DNA of 64,000 nucleotides from DATFVJ01 sp963712955 (GCA_963712955.1 CAVQKF010000020.1:62001-126000), one strand, 5' to 3'; positions 27,212 to 37,876 are shown, counted from the stretch's first letter. Translations and numbers: made by a program. The notes: generated by a model from the sequence alone, not told the origin.

Positions 27212-28358
27212 ATGCCGCTCGCCATCAGCTCATACCTTGCTGCTGATTCCCTGGCAGACAGCAAGGACGAGCTGAACCTCAGCTGGACGTCGGATGAGCG
27301 CGGCTGTCTCGGGATCGACCTGCCCGCGCTGGTGGGCGCCGAACTGGACGCGGAGATCCGCGGCGGGCTGGAGTACGTGCACAGCTATCTGGTCACCGAT
27401 CCCTATGCGGAACAGGCCCTCGGGCCCGCCGTGGCCAGCTACTTCTCGCTCACCTCCGCGCCGCGGGTGACCTGCGGCGCCGGCGTGGGCTCGCTGTTGC
27501 ATGGGCTGGCCCGGCTCGCGGCGGGCCAGCGGGTGGGCATCCTGGGCCATGTCTACCCGGACTTCCCGTTCTGGGTGGCCCGGTCCGGCGGCCAGTGCCG
27601 CAGCTGGCATCCAGATCATGACAGCGATGCGCCCGGGATCATCTTCATGGAACGGCCGCAGCTGGTCGGCGGTCAGTCGAAATTGCCGGCGCTGCGGCAT
27701 CTCGGCCAGGAGGCAATGACCCGCGGCGCCCTGGTGCTGGTAGACGAGTCGAACGCCAACTACTGGCCGCCCTCGTTCAGTGCGGTGAACCTCCTCGCCG
27801 AGCTGCCGAACCTCGTCGTTGTCCGGGGCCTCTCCAAGGCCTATGGGCTGGGTGGCCTGCGGCTGTCCTACTGTGCCACGTCCGGTGGTCAGGCGACCGA
27901 GCTGGTCCGCTCGGCGGTCCCGCCGCTGCTGGCCTCCTCGCTTTCGCTCCGGATCGGCCGCCGGGTCCTGCTGGCCGGCGACATCACCGCCGCACTGCGG
28001 GCGCGCATCGCCACCGCCAAGGACCAGACCCTGGCGCTGTTCCGGCGAGCCGGCCTGCGCCACCCGCGCGTCGGCCGGGTACCTTCCGTACATCTTCTTC
28101 GACGTGACGGCCGAAGCCGATGCGGCGCGGGCCCGCGGCCAGCTGGAGGCGGCCGGGATCCGGGGCAAAGATCACCTGTTCTGGAGCGAGGCCGCCGAGG
28201 GCGGCGCGGGCCGCCTGTACCGGCTGAGCGTGCCGTTGGCCCCCGCACGGATGGCGGCCCTGGCCGGCCGCCTGGCCCCCGGGCCAGCGCCCGCCGCCAC
28301 GGACCGCTCCGCTGAGCCACCGCGGCGCCGCGATGCGGGCCCGTTACCGGGTGGATAA
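27212..28358 (+). CDS. PLP-dependent class I/II aminotransferase (frameshifted)
   Basis: An aminotransferase-fold enzyme similar to histidinol-phosphate-type transaminases. It has LVDESNANYWPPSF (Asp binding the pyridine nitrogen region) and the PLP-lysine motif VVRGLSKAYGLGGLRLSY, followed by the C-terminal small domain. The latter lies in another frame after about 28078 (YLPYIFFDVTAEADAARA to LYRLSVPLAPAR), so one frameshift splits the gene. The start ATG 27212 follows the enolase relic by 18 nt. The amino-acid substrate is unknown. It may be intact in life if the shift is a sequencing error. Confidence 0.8.
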
Positions 28359-28689
28359 GAGCTGCCGCGTGCCGTGCGGCCCGAACAGCCGGTCGGCGAG
28401 ATCCTGGGGCACCCGCCGGATCGTCGGCTTGCACCAGGCAGCGCCGGCCGCGCCGTCGCGGCCGACCGCGCCACCGGCCGCCGCGGCGGCGTGGTCGGTG
28501 GCAGGCGCCCGCTCGCGCAGGCGCCGTCGGGCGGCTCGCTCCAGCAGATCGGCCCAATTCTTCGCGGTGTCGCCAGCCTCCGGTAAGTGGGCGGCCTGCT
28601 GCAACCGGGGCCACACGCCGACCGCAGCATCGGCAGGCCGTCCGGGATATTCCCGGAAAAAATCAGATGCGGGTCGGCGCTGATGAACC

Positions 28690-28962
28690 AGCCGACCGTG
28701 TTCTTCTCGGGGAACCGGGCGACCTCCCGGGACAGCCCAGCCGGGTTGCCGGACAGCAGGAAATGCCCGCCGGGCACCCGCGCGAGGTACGAGGACGAAC
28801 GGGTGGAGCGAGCCCACTCGGCCATCGCCGCCGGGCAGTCCGTGTCCTCGTCTCCCGCGAGCGCGGCGACCGGAACGGCCAGCGGGTCATCGGGCCCGCG
28901 CTGATAGCCCGATACCAGGGCGAGGTCAGCCCCCGCAGGGTAGGTGCCGATGCCAGCGTCAC
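28690..28962 (-). pseudogene. Type II thioesterase fragment
   Basis: Minus-strand frames join as PTLR / ADLALVSGYQRGPDDPLAVP, then VAALAGDEDTDCPAAMAEWA and RVPGGHFLLSGNP. This matches the C-terminal part of type II thioesterases, with the GD and catalytic GGHF motifs. The nucleophile half is missing, and the first segments lie in two frames. Downstream (28344-28660, same strand) runs an open frame ending IRRVPQDLADRLFGPHGTRQ that I cannot identify. Confidence 0.65.
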
Positions 28963-29192
28963 GACAGATCCGGCGCGTGGCTGATGTATCAGCGGCTGGG
29001 CTCGACGCTCTACCTAATTACAAGACTGGGACGGCGTCTCATCGACTAGCTGGACGAAGCGATCATCAGGCTCATGGTTCGTGGGCGTGAGGTGTTACAC
29101 GCGGAACTGGCGACTTCAACCGGCTACCGGTAACGCCGCGCTCATCGAGTCGCCACGCCACAGGGCCTCGGGATCAGGGAGAGTGGTTCGAT

Positions 29193-30238
29193 GTGGATGA
29201 CACGATCGAACTTGCCGCGGATCTGAAGCTTTCCGCTCGTGATGTGGTCGCGGTAGCGATCTCTTCGATTTCCCTTGACGTGCTCGTACGCGTTGACGGT
29301 ATCGACAAGGACCACGTCACCGCATTGATCGAGACGTCAGACACGTTACCGCCAATCGTAATTCATAGAACTACGATGAGGGTGGTCGACGGTGTACACA
29401 GGGTGCGTGCTGCACAGGCGCGCGGACAGACTCATATCGAGGCCGTGTTCTTCGACGGCAGCGATGCAGATGTCTTCGTACTGGCTGTAAGACTGAACTC
29501 TGGGCACGGACTGCCGCTATCCCGGAAGGACCGCCGGGCAGCTGTCGCGCGCATTGTTGTGTCCCATCCCTCATGGTCGGATCGGCGAGTCGCTGCCCTG
29601 GCGGGGGTGAGCCCCAAGACGGTTGCGGTGGTCCGGAAGTGTGCGACTGAGGAAACTCCTCAGTTGAACGCTCGCGTTGGACTGGATGGGCGGGCACGCC
29701 CAGTGGACGCCGGGGAGGGTCGTCGGCGGGTGCATGAGGTGTTGAACGAAAGGCCGAACGCCCCGGTGCGAGAGGTGGCAGCGGCGGCGGGTGTGGCCCC
29801 GGCTACCGTCAGCGATGTGCGACGGCGCAGAAAGCAAGGGTTGGACCCGGCGCCCGTCCGCGGACGAGGTGGGAGCGTTCGTTCGGCCCTTCCCCATGCG
29901 GTGCCCGATTCCGCCGGGGCTGCGCTCGTAGGTCATGGCAACCGGGTAACGCCCACTGTGAACGAGAGAAAGGCAGGGATGCGAGGTACAGGAGCACAGG
30001 ACTTCTCCAGGAACCTGGGAAGTCTGCGCGCTGATCCCTCGCTTCGATCCACGGACGCCGGCAGGATACCCTGCGGTTGCTAGGTACTAGCTCTGTCGCC
30101 ATCCAAGTCTTCGACGATCTGGTACGAGCGGTGCCAGATCATAGAAGGGCCACTGTGGCTGACATTGCCCGCCTGTGCGGCCAAAGCTGGTTGCGTTTTG
30201 CCGCTGAACTTGAAGGTTCGAAGCGGAAGATGGCGTAG
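29193..30238 (+). CDS. StrR-type ParB-domain regulator (StrR-2), C-terminal frameshift
   Basis: A paralogue of StrR-1. ParB-like region LPPIVIHRTTMRVVDGVHRV, VFFDGSDADVFVLAVRLN, HGLPLSRKDRRA; HTH SDRRVAALAGVSPKTVAVVR; second HTH-like PVREVAAAAGVAPATVSDVR. As annotated from the first frame it stops at 30083 after DAGRIPCGC. Shifting frame at about 30063-30067 restores DTLRLLGTSSVAIQVFDDLV and IARLCGQSWLRFAAELEGSK up to TAG 30236-30238, which aligns with the C-terminal domain of StrR-1. So either a recent frameshift mutation or a sequencing indel. GTG start with AGGGAGAG upstream. Confidence 0.85.
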
Positions 30239-30376
30239 CCGTCCCCCGCGCAGCTAGTCGACGGATGTCAGTTCATGGGTACCCCGACCCGCGGCCGAGC
30301 CGTAACGTGAGTGGGGATGCCGCAAGCCGCAAGCCGCGAGGCGGCGGTTTGGCGCCGAAGCCTTGAAGGGGGTCGT

Positions 30377-31705
30377 GTGGCCACCGCCGAGAGGGACGCT
30401 TCGCTGGCCTGCTCCTTCTGCCGCAAGACCCGCGGCGATGCCGGGCACTTGGTCGAGGGCCCTGGCGTGCAGATCTGCGAAGGCTGCGTGGAGCTGTGTC
30501 AGGAAGCCGTCGACGAGCAGCGCGCGAAGGCCACAGGCCGCGCCCCGGAGCAGATGCCCCGCCCTCGCGAGATCAGGGCCGTCCTCGACGAGTACATCGT
30601 GGGCCAGGACCGGGCAAAGCAGACGCTGGCCGTTGCCGTCTACAACCACTACAAGCGAATCCGGGTGGGCTTCGATGAGGCGCAGCGGCGCGATGGAGTG
30701 GAGCTCGCCAAGGCGAACATCCTGCTCATCGGGCCGACGGGCTCGGGCAAGACACTGCTCGCGCAGACGCTCGCCAGGATCCTCGATGTACCGTTCGCGG
30801 TCGTGGACGCGACCACATTAACCCAGGCTGGGTACGTCGGTGAGGACGTCGACGGGATCCTGCTGCGGCTTCTTCAGGCCGCGGAGCACGACATCGAGAA
30901 GGCCAAGCGAGGCATCGTCTACATCGACGAGATCGACAAATGCGCCCGCAGGAGTGACAACGCGCCCGCGGCGCGCGATGTGGCGGGGGAGGGTGTGCAG
31001 CAGGCCCTGCTCAAGATACTCGAAGGGTCCACCGTCTCGGTGTCCACGAAGGACGCAGGAGCAGGCGCCGTGCGCAGCGGACGTGGATCTCAGGACCGCG
31101 ACCTACTGCGGATCGACACATCACACATCCTCTTCATCGCGGGTGGCGCGTTCTCCGGGCTCGAACGGATCGTCGAGGCCCGGATCAGCCAGGGCGGCAT
31201 CGGTTTCGGTGGCACGGTCTATTCCAGGCAGACGGCGGAGAGCGCGGACCTCTTTGCCGAAGTCACGCCGGAGGATCTGGTGAGGTACGGCATGATTCCC
31301 GAGTTCATCGGCCGCCTTCCGGTGATCACGTCGGTGCGCCACCTCGACCGCGACACCCTGCTGCGGATCCTGACCGAGCCTGCGGACGCTCTCGTCAAGC
31401 AATACCGGCTGCTCTTCGAGCTCGATGGCGTTGAGCTCGAGTTCGCGCCCGGGGCGCTTGAGGCGGTCGCGGACCGGGCGATCCTGCGAGGTACGGGAGC
31501 CCGCGGGCTGCGCGCGATCCTCGAGGAGGCACTGCTGCGGGCGATGTACGAGGTTCCGTCGCTGCCCGACGTCACGCGCATCGTGGTGAGCGACGACGTC
31601 GTCTTCCGCCGGGCGAGCCCCGCGCTCATCATGTATGACGGAACGACTGTGGGCCTGTCGTCGCTGCCCGTGCCCACAGGCAGCGGATACGGTTCACCCG
31701 GCTGA
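30377..31705 (+). CDS. clpX: ClpX-like AAA+ unfoldase, extra copy
   Basis: A 442-residue ClpX with every hallmark: the zinc-binding domain CSFCRKTRGD...ICEGCVELC, Walker A GPTGSGKT, pore loop GYVGEDV, Walker B VYIDEID, GVQQALLKILEG, an IGF-type ClpP-docking loop (GGIGFGG) and sensor-2 region GARGLRAILEE. It should form hexamers and could work with ClpP. GTG start at 30377. Location inside a specialised-metabolite cluster, far from clpP, suggests a pathway-linked copy: self-resistance, precursor/enzyme turnover or target duplication. An antisense clpX fragment lies 7 kb upstream. If the genome has no other clpX this would instead be the housekeeping gene. Confidence 0.92.
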   Translation: MATAERDASLACSFCRKTRGDAGHLVEGPGVQICEGCVELCQEAVDEQRAKATGRAPEQMPRPREIRAVLDEYIVGQDRAKQTLAVAVYNHYKRIRVGFDEAQRRDGVELAKANILLIGPTGSGKTLLAQTLARILDVPFAVVDATTLTQAGYVGEDVDGILLRLLQAAEHDIEKAKRGIVYIDEIDKCARRSDNAPAARDVAGEGVQQALLKILEGSTVSVSTKDAGAGAVRSGRGSQDRDLLRIDTSHILFIAGGAFSGLERIVEARISQGGIGFGGTVYSRQTAESADLFAEVTPEDLVRYGMIPEFIGRLPVITSVRHLDRDTLLRILTEPADALVKQYRLLFELDGVELEFAPGALEAVADRAILRGTGARGLRAILEEALLRAMYEVPSLPDVTRIVVSDDVVFRRASPALIMYDGTTVGLSSLPVPTGSGYGSPG

Positions 31706-31918
31706 TGGCCGCCGCCTGACACAACCCCGCCCGCCACCTGCAAACTCCGCCGGAAAACTCAAGATGAGTGTCAAAGTCCTAGCAGCAAAGCGCGGAGCGT
31801 GGCTTGGTAGCCGCCCGGCCCGCGTCCGGCGCCGCCACGTACTTCCCCCACTGATCATCTCGCGTAGGGCGGCGCGGAGCATGCCACACAGCTTTGGGCT
31901 GCCATAGAGTTCATTATC

Positions 31919-32938
31919 GTGACCACGTATGCCGGACGCGAAATACACCTGGCTGCCCGGCCGATCGGCTGGCCCACGAAGGACACCTTCCGCCTCGTCG
32001 AGGCGGCGGTGCCAGATCCAGGGCCTGGGCAGGTGCTCGTGGCGAACCGGTTCTTCTCGATCGACCCCTGGATGCGCGTGCGCATGGACGACGTCAAGTC
32101 CTATGCCCCGCCGTTCGAAGTCGGTCAGGTGATGGACGGCCTCGCCGTCGGCGAGGTGCTTACCTCGAATGACCCGGCCCTCTCGCCCGGGGACGTGGTG
32201 CTGCACCGGCTCGGGTGGCGTGAGTACGCTCTGGTCGGCGCTGCCAGCGCCCGCAAGGTGGACGCGAACCTCGTACCGAGCATCTCCATCTACCTGAGCG
32301 TTCTTGGGGCACCCGGCCTCACCGCGTACGTGGGGTTACTGGACATCGCGGCGATGCGCGCAGGCGACGTCGTCTTCGTCTCCGGCGCCGCTGGCGCGGT
32401 TGGCGGCATCGCTGGGCAGATCGCCCGGTTCCGCGGTGCCAGCCGGGTCATCGGCAGCGTCGGCACGTCGGAGAAGGTCAGTTATGTCATCGACGAACTG
32501 GGCTTCGACGATGCCTTCAACTACCGGACGGAGGCCCCGGCCGCCGGCTTGGCCCGCATTGCCGCGGAGGGCATCGACGTCTACTTCGACAACGTCGGTG
32601 GCGACCATCTCCAGGCCGCGATCGGCAGCCTCCGCCAGAACGGGCGGGTGGCGATGTGCGGGGCGATATCGCTGTACAACGCCACCGAGCTGCCACCCGG
32701 ACCCGACAACCTTGCGTTCGCGGTGTCGAAGCGCCTGACGCTTCGCGGATTCCTCATCCGCGATCATACCGACCGCATGCCGGCGTTCATTGAGGAGATG
32801 GCGGGGTGGCTGCTTGGTGGGCAGATCCAGTACCGCGAGACAGTCATCGAGGGCATCGAACACGCGCCGGAGGCGTTCCTCGGCATGATGCGAGGCGACA
32901 ATATCGGCAAGATGCTGGTGAAGCTCGACGCCCCGTAG
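31919..32938 (+). CDS. NADP-dependent medium-chain reductase (PTGR/leukotriene-dehydrogenase type)
   Basis: A 339-residue zinc-independent MDR enzyme that typically reduces alpha,beta-unsaturated ketones with NADPH. N-terminal FSIDPWMRVRMDD and the substrate-domain region precede the cofactor motif VFVSGAAGAVGGIAGQIA. Later segments are DVYFDNVGGDHLQAAI, NGRVAMCGAISLYN and LRGFLIRDH. GTG start at 31919. It is convergent with the ketosynthase gene, the two stops being 7 nt apart. It may be a housekeeping gene or a tailoring enzyme. Confidence 0.9.
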   Translation: MTTYAGREIHLAARPIGWPTKDTFRLVEAAVPDPGPGQVLVANRFFSIDPWMRVRMDDVKSYAPPFEVGQVMDGLAVGEVLTSNDPALSPGDVVLHRLGWREYALVGAASARKVDANLVPSISIYLSVLGAPGLTAYVGLLDIAAMRAGDVVFVSGAAGAVGGIAGQIARFRGASRVIGSVGTSEKVSYVIDELGFDDAFNYRTEAPAAGLARIAAEGIDVYFDNVGGDHLQAAIGSLRQNGRVAMCGAISLYNATELPPGPDNLAFAVSKRLTLRGFLIRDHTDRMPAFIEEMAGWLLGGQIQYRETVIEGIEHAPEAFLGMMRGDNIGKMLVKLDAP

Positions 32939-32944
32939 CCCGCC

Positions 32945-34190
32945 TCAGCTTGGCGGCGCGACCACGAGGCATGCGTTATGCCCGCCGAAGCCGAATGAGT
33001 TCGACAGCGCCGGCGCCGCCGCGACTGTGCGCGGGCTTTCGGCCACGAGGTCAACGAGGTGTGCCTCGGCCGACGAGGTGAGGTTGGCGATGGGCGGGAT
33101 GACACCGAGCCGGGCCGACTGCAGCGCGACGACGGCCTCGGTCGGCCCAGAGCCACCGATCAGGTGACCGAGGACGCCCTTCGGAGCCGTCACCGGAACG
33201 GTGCGCTCGCCGAAGATCGCCGCAATCGCCCTCGCCTCGGCCTGGTCGTTGAGACGGGTCGAGGTGCCGTGCGCGTTGATGTGACCGATATCCGACGGCG
33301 CGAGGCGCGCATCCGCCAGCGCCATCCGCATGCACGCCTGGATCGCGAGGGTGTCTGGGTTCGGGGCGACGATGTGGTATGCGTCGCAGGTGCTGCCGTA
33401 CCCGAGCAGCTCGCCGAGGAGGCGGGCACCCCGGGCCTGCGCGTGGTCCCAGCGTTCCAGCACGAAGAAGGCAGCGCCTTCGCCCATCACGAAGCCGTCG
33501 CGCGCATCGTCGAACGGCCTGGCACGCGAGGGCGGGTTCGTCATTGCGGACGGAAAGCGCGCCTAGCCGCGCGAACGCCGCGATGACCAGGGGTGTGAGC
33601 GCCGCGTCGACACCGCCGGCGATGGCGAGCGTCACCTCGCCTGAGCGGACTTTCAGCATCGCCTCACCGATTGCTGTCGCTCCGCTGGCACACGCAGTGG
33701 CATAGGTAAGGCTTGGGCCGGTGAATCCCAGGCGCATGGCGATCCGGGCCGCCGGAGAGCTGGACATGATGCGCGGCACCGTGTGCACGGGGATCGGCCC
33801 CTGCTGGCTCAGGTGGGAGAGCATGGCCAGTTCGAAGGTGGAGAGTCCGCCGCAGCCTGTGCCGACGAACACGCCGGCCGGGTGCGGTGTGGAGGCCGTG
33901 CCCAGGTCGGCGTCCTCCGCGGCTTGGACGGCCGCCGCGACCGCGAGCTGCGTGGGCCGGTCGATCTGGCGCAGTTCCCGCACCGAGAAGTGGGACTCCG
34001 GCTTGAATGCGGTCTCACACCCGAAGCCGACTGGTGCGCCGGAACTAGTCAGCGAGTCGACCTTGGCTGCCGTCGATCGGCCCGCGGTGATGGTCTCGAA
34101 GACCTGGTCACTCGTCGCGCCCGCGGGTGTGAGCATACCCACGCCGGTGAGGGCGACCCTCGTGCCGCCATCCCCGTGCCGCCAGGTCAC
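32945..34190 (-). CDS. Beta-ketoacyl-ACP synthase, KAS II type (frameshifted)
   Basis: A condensing enzyme related to FabF and type II PKS ketosynthases. The Cys-His-His active site is complete: TACASGATAIGEA (Cys), NAHGTSTRLND (His) and KGVLGHLIGGSGPTEAV (His). The chain is broken near 33540: the first frame ends VRNDEPA and the second resumes ARPFDDARDGFVMGEG. Both parts are well conserved, so an indel is possible. GTG start overlaps the ACP stop (ATGA-type coupling). No chain-length-factor partner or acyltransferase is present in the window. Confidence 0.88.
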
Positions 34191-34435
34191 GACGGATCAC
34201 GGGCGGTGGTGAGCATGTCCACCGCTTCATTTACGGTCCGGATCTCGCTCAGCTCCCGCAGATCGAGCCGCATCGTCAAGGCGGTCTCCAGGCGGGCTCC
34301 AATCTCCATGAGTTCCAGGCTGTCCACCTGCAGCTCCCCGAGGAGGTCGGTGTCGCTGGTGATTTCGCGTGGTGTCAGACCTAATACCTCGGCGACAGTT
34401 GCGCGGACAAGATCAGCGAGTTGGTCGCGCTCCAT
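34187..34435 (-). CDS. Acyl carrier protein
   Basis: An 82-residue ACP with the phosphopantetheine site in LQVDSLELMEIG. Start ATG 34435 gives MERDQLADLVRATVAEVLGL, with GGGGGA upstream; the longer reading frame is less likely. It overlaps the ketosynthase gene, so the two are translationally coupled. Its acyl group is probably passed to the ketosynthase encoded by the next gene. Confidence 0.92.
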   Translation of the reverse strand: MERDQLADLVRATVAEVLGLTPREITSDTDLLGELQVDSLELMEIGARLETALTMRLDLRELSEIRTVNEAVDMLTTARDPS

Positions 34436-34673
34436 CTTGGGTGTCCCCCGCTCGAACCACAAAACATGCGATTGGCATGTACCGGAAATTCGGGATCATG
34501 GATCATGACCTTAACAACGGCTCACATCGCCTATGATACATACGGAACTTTGCCCTCTTCGGGATTACTCGCGGGCTATGGCCTTCTCTCGGATGTGGGC
34601 ATGGAAGCGCGCAGGCTATATCGTCTGCAGGGCGCGGATCATTCCAAGATTAGCGAGACTGGAGGTCGGTTCG

Positions 34674-35123
34674 GTGCCCACGGTCGAAGTCGGTGTGCAG
34701 CTTGCGGTGTCTCCGGATATGGCCTGGGACACGATCATCGACGTCGAGTCGTATCCGCGCCGCATGCACAACGTGCAATCCGTGCGACTGCTACCCGAAT
34801 CCGGCGAGGGGTTCCGACGTGCCGCGTGGTCGGTGCTGCTGCGCGGGTCGGTGCTGCGCTGGGTCGAGCGGGAGTACCTGGATGCACCCGCCCGGGTCGT
34901 TCGGTTCGAACAGGAAAGCGGCGACCTCGACCTCTTCTCCGGGTACTGGTCGGTGCAGCCCCACGGTTCCGGCGGCAGTGACGTTCGACTGCACGTCGAC
35001 TTCGACATCGGCATTCCGCTGCTGGCCGACATGCTCAACCCGATCGCCAAGACCGCCCTCACCGACAATGCCGTCCTTATGTTGCAGGCGCTGGAACACG
35101 TGCCTGCCGAGGCCGAGGCATGA
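34674..35123 (+). CDS. SRPBCC (START/polyketide cyclase-like) protein
   Basis: About 149 residues of the SRPBCC fold: VEVGVQLAVSPDMAWDTIID, VESYPRRMHNVQSVRLLP, WSVLLRGSVLRW and a C-terminal helix. This resembles coenzyme-Q-binding and aromatase/cyclase proteins that hold hydrophobic ligands. GTG 34674 is preferred, with GGAGG 8 nt upstream and alignment of the fold from this point. It is divergent from ACP/KS and heads an operon with the ABC transporter (4-nt overlap). Confidence 0.8.
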   Translation: MPTVEVGVQLAVSPDMAWDTIIDVESYPRRMHNVQSVRLLPESGEGFRRAAWSVLLRGSVLRWVEREYLDAPARVVRFEQESGDLDLFSGYWSVQPHGSGGSDVRLHVDFDIGIPLLADMLNPIAKTALTDNAVLMLQALEHVPAEAEA

Positions 35124-36046
35124 CGGCGCCGCCGGGGACAGCCCGGCTGAGCGTGCAACGTCTGAACTTCCGCTACCCCCGGCAGCGCGAGCTGGCTCTG
35201 GTCGACGTGACGTTCGACGTGGACGAGGGCGACATCCTTGGTGTTCTGGGTCCCAACGGCTCCGGCAAGACCACGCTCCTCGCGGCCCTGCTGGACGCCC
35301 GGCACGGTGCCCGTGGCGGGGAGGTCCTGATCAGCGGCGAACGGGGCGGCCGATCGGCGGTCGGTTACGCGCCGCAGGAGATCGCCTTGTACCGCCAGCT
35401 CACCGTGGTCGAGAACATGCGGCATGCGGCACGGCTGCGGGTGCCGTGGGCGCGGGTAGGTGAGGCCGTGGACAGCGCCCTGGAGGAGTACGGGATCGCG
35501 AGGGTCGCGAACCTCCAGGTACACCGGCTGTCCGGTGGCTGGCAGCGCATCGTCCACGTCGCGGCGAGTTTCGTGCACCGTCCGCCCATCCGGCTGCTCG
35601 ACGAACCGACCGCCGCACTGGACTTCGAGGCCCGGATCCGGCTGCTGGGCCTCGTCCGGGCGTGGCGTGATCAACAGGTGACGACGCTGCTGACGTCGCA
35701 TTATCCCGAGGACATCGAGCAGGTTTGCTCGTCGGTCGTGTTGCTCGACGGCGGCCGCGTCGTGCGCAAGCTACGGCTCGACGAGCTCCTGGGCCGCGAC
35801 CGGCCGACGTTGCTGGTCGAGTCCGAGGCCGATGGCGACCGACGCCAGTCGACCGCCCCGGCCCCGCGGCTGGTGCGCGACCTGCCGGACACGCTGGCCG
35901 CGCTGGTGCGCAGCGACGGCGGCGCGCCAACCGCATCCCTCACGAATGTGCGAATCGTGCAGAACACACTGCGTGACCTGCTCTCGCGCGACAGCGACCA
36001 CGACCACGACCACGACCGGGAGGGGTCGCTCGATGGGGTGGGCTGA
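35120..36046 (+). CDS. ABC transporter ATP-binding protein
   Basis: A 308-residue ATPase: Walker A LGPNGSGKTTLL, Q-loop YAPQEIAL, signature LSGGWQRI, Walker B IRLLDEPTAALD, H-switch TSHYPED. The C-terminal extension resembles the DrrA-type regulatory tail and ends in an Asp/His repeat (DHDHDHD). Probably exports the cluster product with the adjacent permease. ATG overlaps the upstream stop. Confidence 0.92.
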   Translation: MTAPPGTARLSVQRLNFRYPRQRELALVDVTFDVDEGDILGVLGPNGSGKTTLLAALLDARHGARGGEVLISGERGGRSAVGYAPQEIALYRQLTVVENMRHAARLRVPWARVGEAVDSALEEYGIARVANLQVHRLSGGWQRIVHVAASFVHRPPIRLLDEPTAALDFEARIRLLGLVRAWRDQQVTTLLTSHYPEDIEQVCSSVVLLDGGRVVRKLRLDELLGRDRPTLLVESEADGDRRQSTAPAPRLVRDLPDTLAALVRSDGGAPTASLTNVRIVQNTLRDLLSRDSDHDHDHDREGSLDGVG

Positions 36047-36816
36047 GGGACCCGGTCCGCGCCCGGCCGCTCTTGTCTGGGCCTACGCCGCGACGGATTT
36101 CCGGCTGTTGTGGCGGCACCGGACTCCTGTGGTCTTCCTCTTCCTGGTCCCGGCGATGCTTTCGCTTATCCTCGGCCCGTACGTCTCCGGTGGCGCCGGC
36201 CTCGGCGCGGCGGGCCGGTCCGAGCTCGGCTTCGCGGTCATGTTCAGCTTCATGACGACGAACTACGTTGGTGTGGCGCTCTTTCGCGAGTTCGTGGACA
36301 ACACCTGGGTCCTGCAGGCGGTACACCAGCCGCCGAGAGGCATCTTCCTGCTCGGCAAGGCGTTGCCGGTGGCGGCTGCCGGGCTGCTCCAGCTCGTCGT
36401 GTTCGGTGCCGCCGCGCTGTGGTTTCTCGGCCTGCCGCTGCATGGCAACATCGTTCAACTGCTCATCGTCGCGGTCGTCCTGGTCACGTTCGCCTCGGTG
36501 CTCGGCGTTGTTCTCTACAACCTGACGACGCTGTTCTCGGTGTTCCAGAGCCTCGCCTACCTGATGCTTATCGCACTCGGCGGACTCGGCGGTGCCATCG
36601 TGCTGCCCGCAGCGACTGCCGGCCACCTCCCGCCTGCTGAGCCCACTGACTCCGGACTACTGGGCGCTGCGCGCGTTGCAGGAGGCTACCGTAGGCGGCG
36701 GCTCATGGCTGCCGACGATCCAGGCGGTCGCGGTCATTGGGGGCGCCGCGGTGGTGCTCGGTGTGGTCGCCGTCAGGACGCTTGACTACCGCAGGGAAAA
36801 GGCGGTGGCGGCGTGA
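36033..36816 (+). CDS. ABC-2 type permease (frameshifted)
   Basis: An approximately 260-residue membrane protein with about six hydrophobic segments (VVFLFLVPAMLSLILG, LLQLVVFGAAALWFLGLP, LIVAVVLVTFASVLGVVLY, LAYLMLIALGGLGGAIVLP). After about 36620 the frame changes, and the C-terminal helices (LTPDYWALRALQEA, AVAVIGGAAVVLGVVAV) are read from the other frame to a stop at 36816. ATG 36033, GGGAGGGG upstream, overlaps the ATPase gene. Partner of the ATPase. Confidence 0.87.
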
Positions 36817-36861
36817 CCGGTCGAACCCCTCCGCACAGCGCCGCACATCCAGGGGGATGGC

Positions 36862-37876
36862 GTGATCGATGACAACCAGCGCCGGCAGTATCTGGCGGAC
36901 TTCCTCGCTCGTAAGGGCAAGGGCGTCGACGACCTGCGGGAGCAGGTCGACGACAGCTTCGGGGACCCTCATCTGGTCGCCGCCGCCGGCGAGTCCTGCA
37001 GGGCTTCGGCAACGAGGAGAGCGACGTCGACTTGCTCGCCCTAGTCGACGCCCCCCGCGTGACCGATATTCCCATCCCGTCCCATGTGCTGGATATGCCG
37101 GTGGACGTGAACTATCTCGACGTCGCCTGGATGCGCTCGGCGGGCGATGACGTGCTGGCCGCTGGACGCCGACCGCCGTCGGCCTGTCGCAGGCGCAGTG
37201 GCGGGCCGCGTACCGGCGGGTGACGAAGATCGGGCGTCTCGTCTACAGCCTGACCCTCACCGGCGACCCAGCACTATTCGACTGGCAGAATCGGCTGCGC
37301 AAAGCCTTTCCCGAGCACGCCTCGCGGTGGTGGCGGGCGGAGTGTCTGCGCCAGCTGACCGCGGCCCGGCTCCTCGCTCCCGATCGGCCCCTGCTCGCCG
37401 CGCAGCGTTACTGCGACGCCGGCATGGCGGCGCTGGAGTCTGCGGCAGCCGCCGTGGACGAGGCGTACACCGGGCCGAAGTGGATCGGCGCGAAGCTGCG
37501 CCGCATCGGCGACCCCGCACTGGAGTCCGCGTTCCAGCGGCTCATCGAGATCCCTGTGACGACGGTGGACGCATCCGCGTACACCACGGTCACGGAGCGG
37601 ATCGTCGCGGAGCTTACCAGCACCGACCCTCTTCCCGGCGACCCGTACGTGGTGCTCACTCGCCACGAGGGGGTGCGGCGAGAACAGGCGCTCGGCCTGG
37701 TTCTGCTGCACCGTTTCGGAGCCCGTGGGGTGGAGTCGGACGACCCCACGTTCGGTGTCGCTGACGAGAAGGGGGTGCTATGGCATGGCACCGTGTCGGC
37801 GATCACAGACGCCGCCCACGTGGCGCTGACGCAGGGCCTGGCTTGGTTGACGGTAAGGGAGGGCGCTCCCCTGTGA
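36862..37876 (+). CDS. Nucleotidyltransferase-fold protein (NTase-2), two frameshifts
   Basis: Reassembled from three frames: an N-terminal helical stretch (QRRQYLADFLARKGKG), then GSVLQGFGNEESDVDLLAL, a textbook MNT motif with both Asp residues, then HVLDMPVDVNYLDVAWM and TAVGLSQAQWRAAYRR. It continues as TKIGRLVYSLTLTGDPALFD and the helical block AYTGPKWIGAKLRRIG, shared with NTase-1. Shifts lie near 36995 and 37160. The C-terminal region (about 100 residues) does not give a clear PqqD pattern. GTG start with AGGGGGA. It is in an operon with the ABC transporter. Without the shifts it would be a roughly 338-residue enzyme with an intact active site, unlike NTase-1. Confidence 0.75.
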
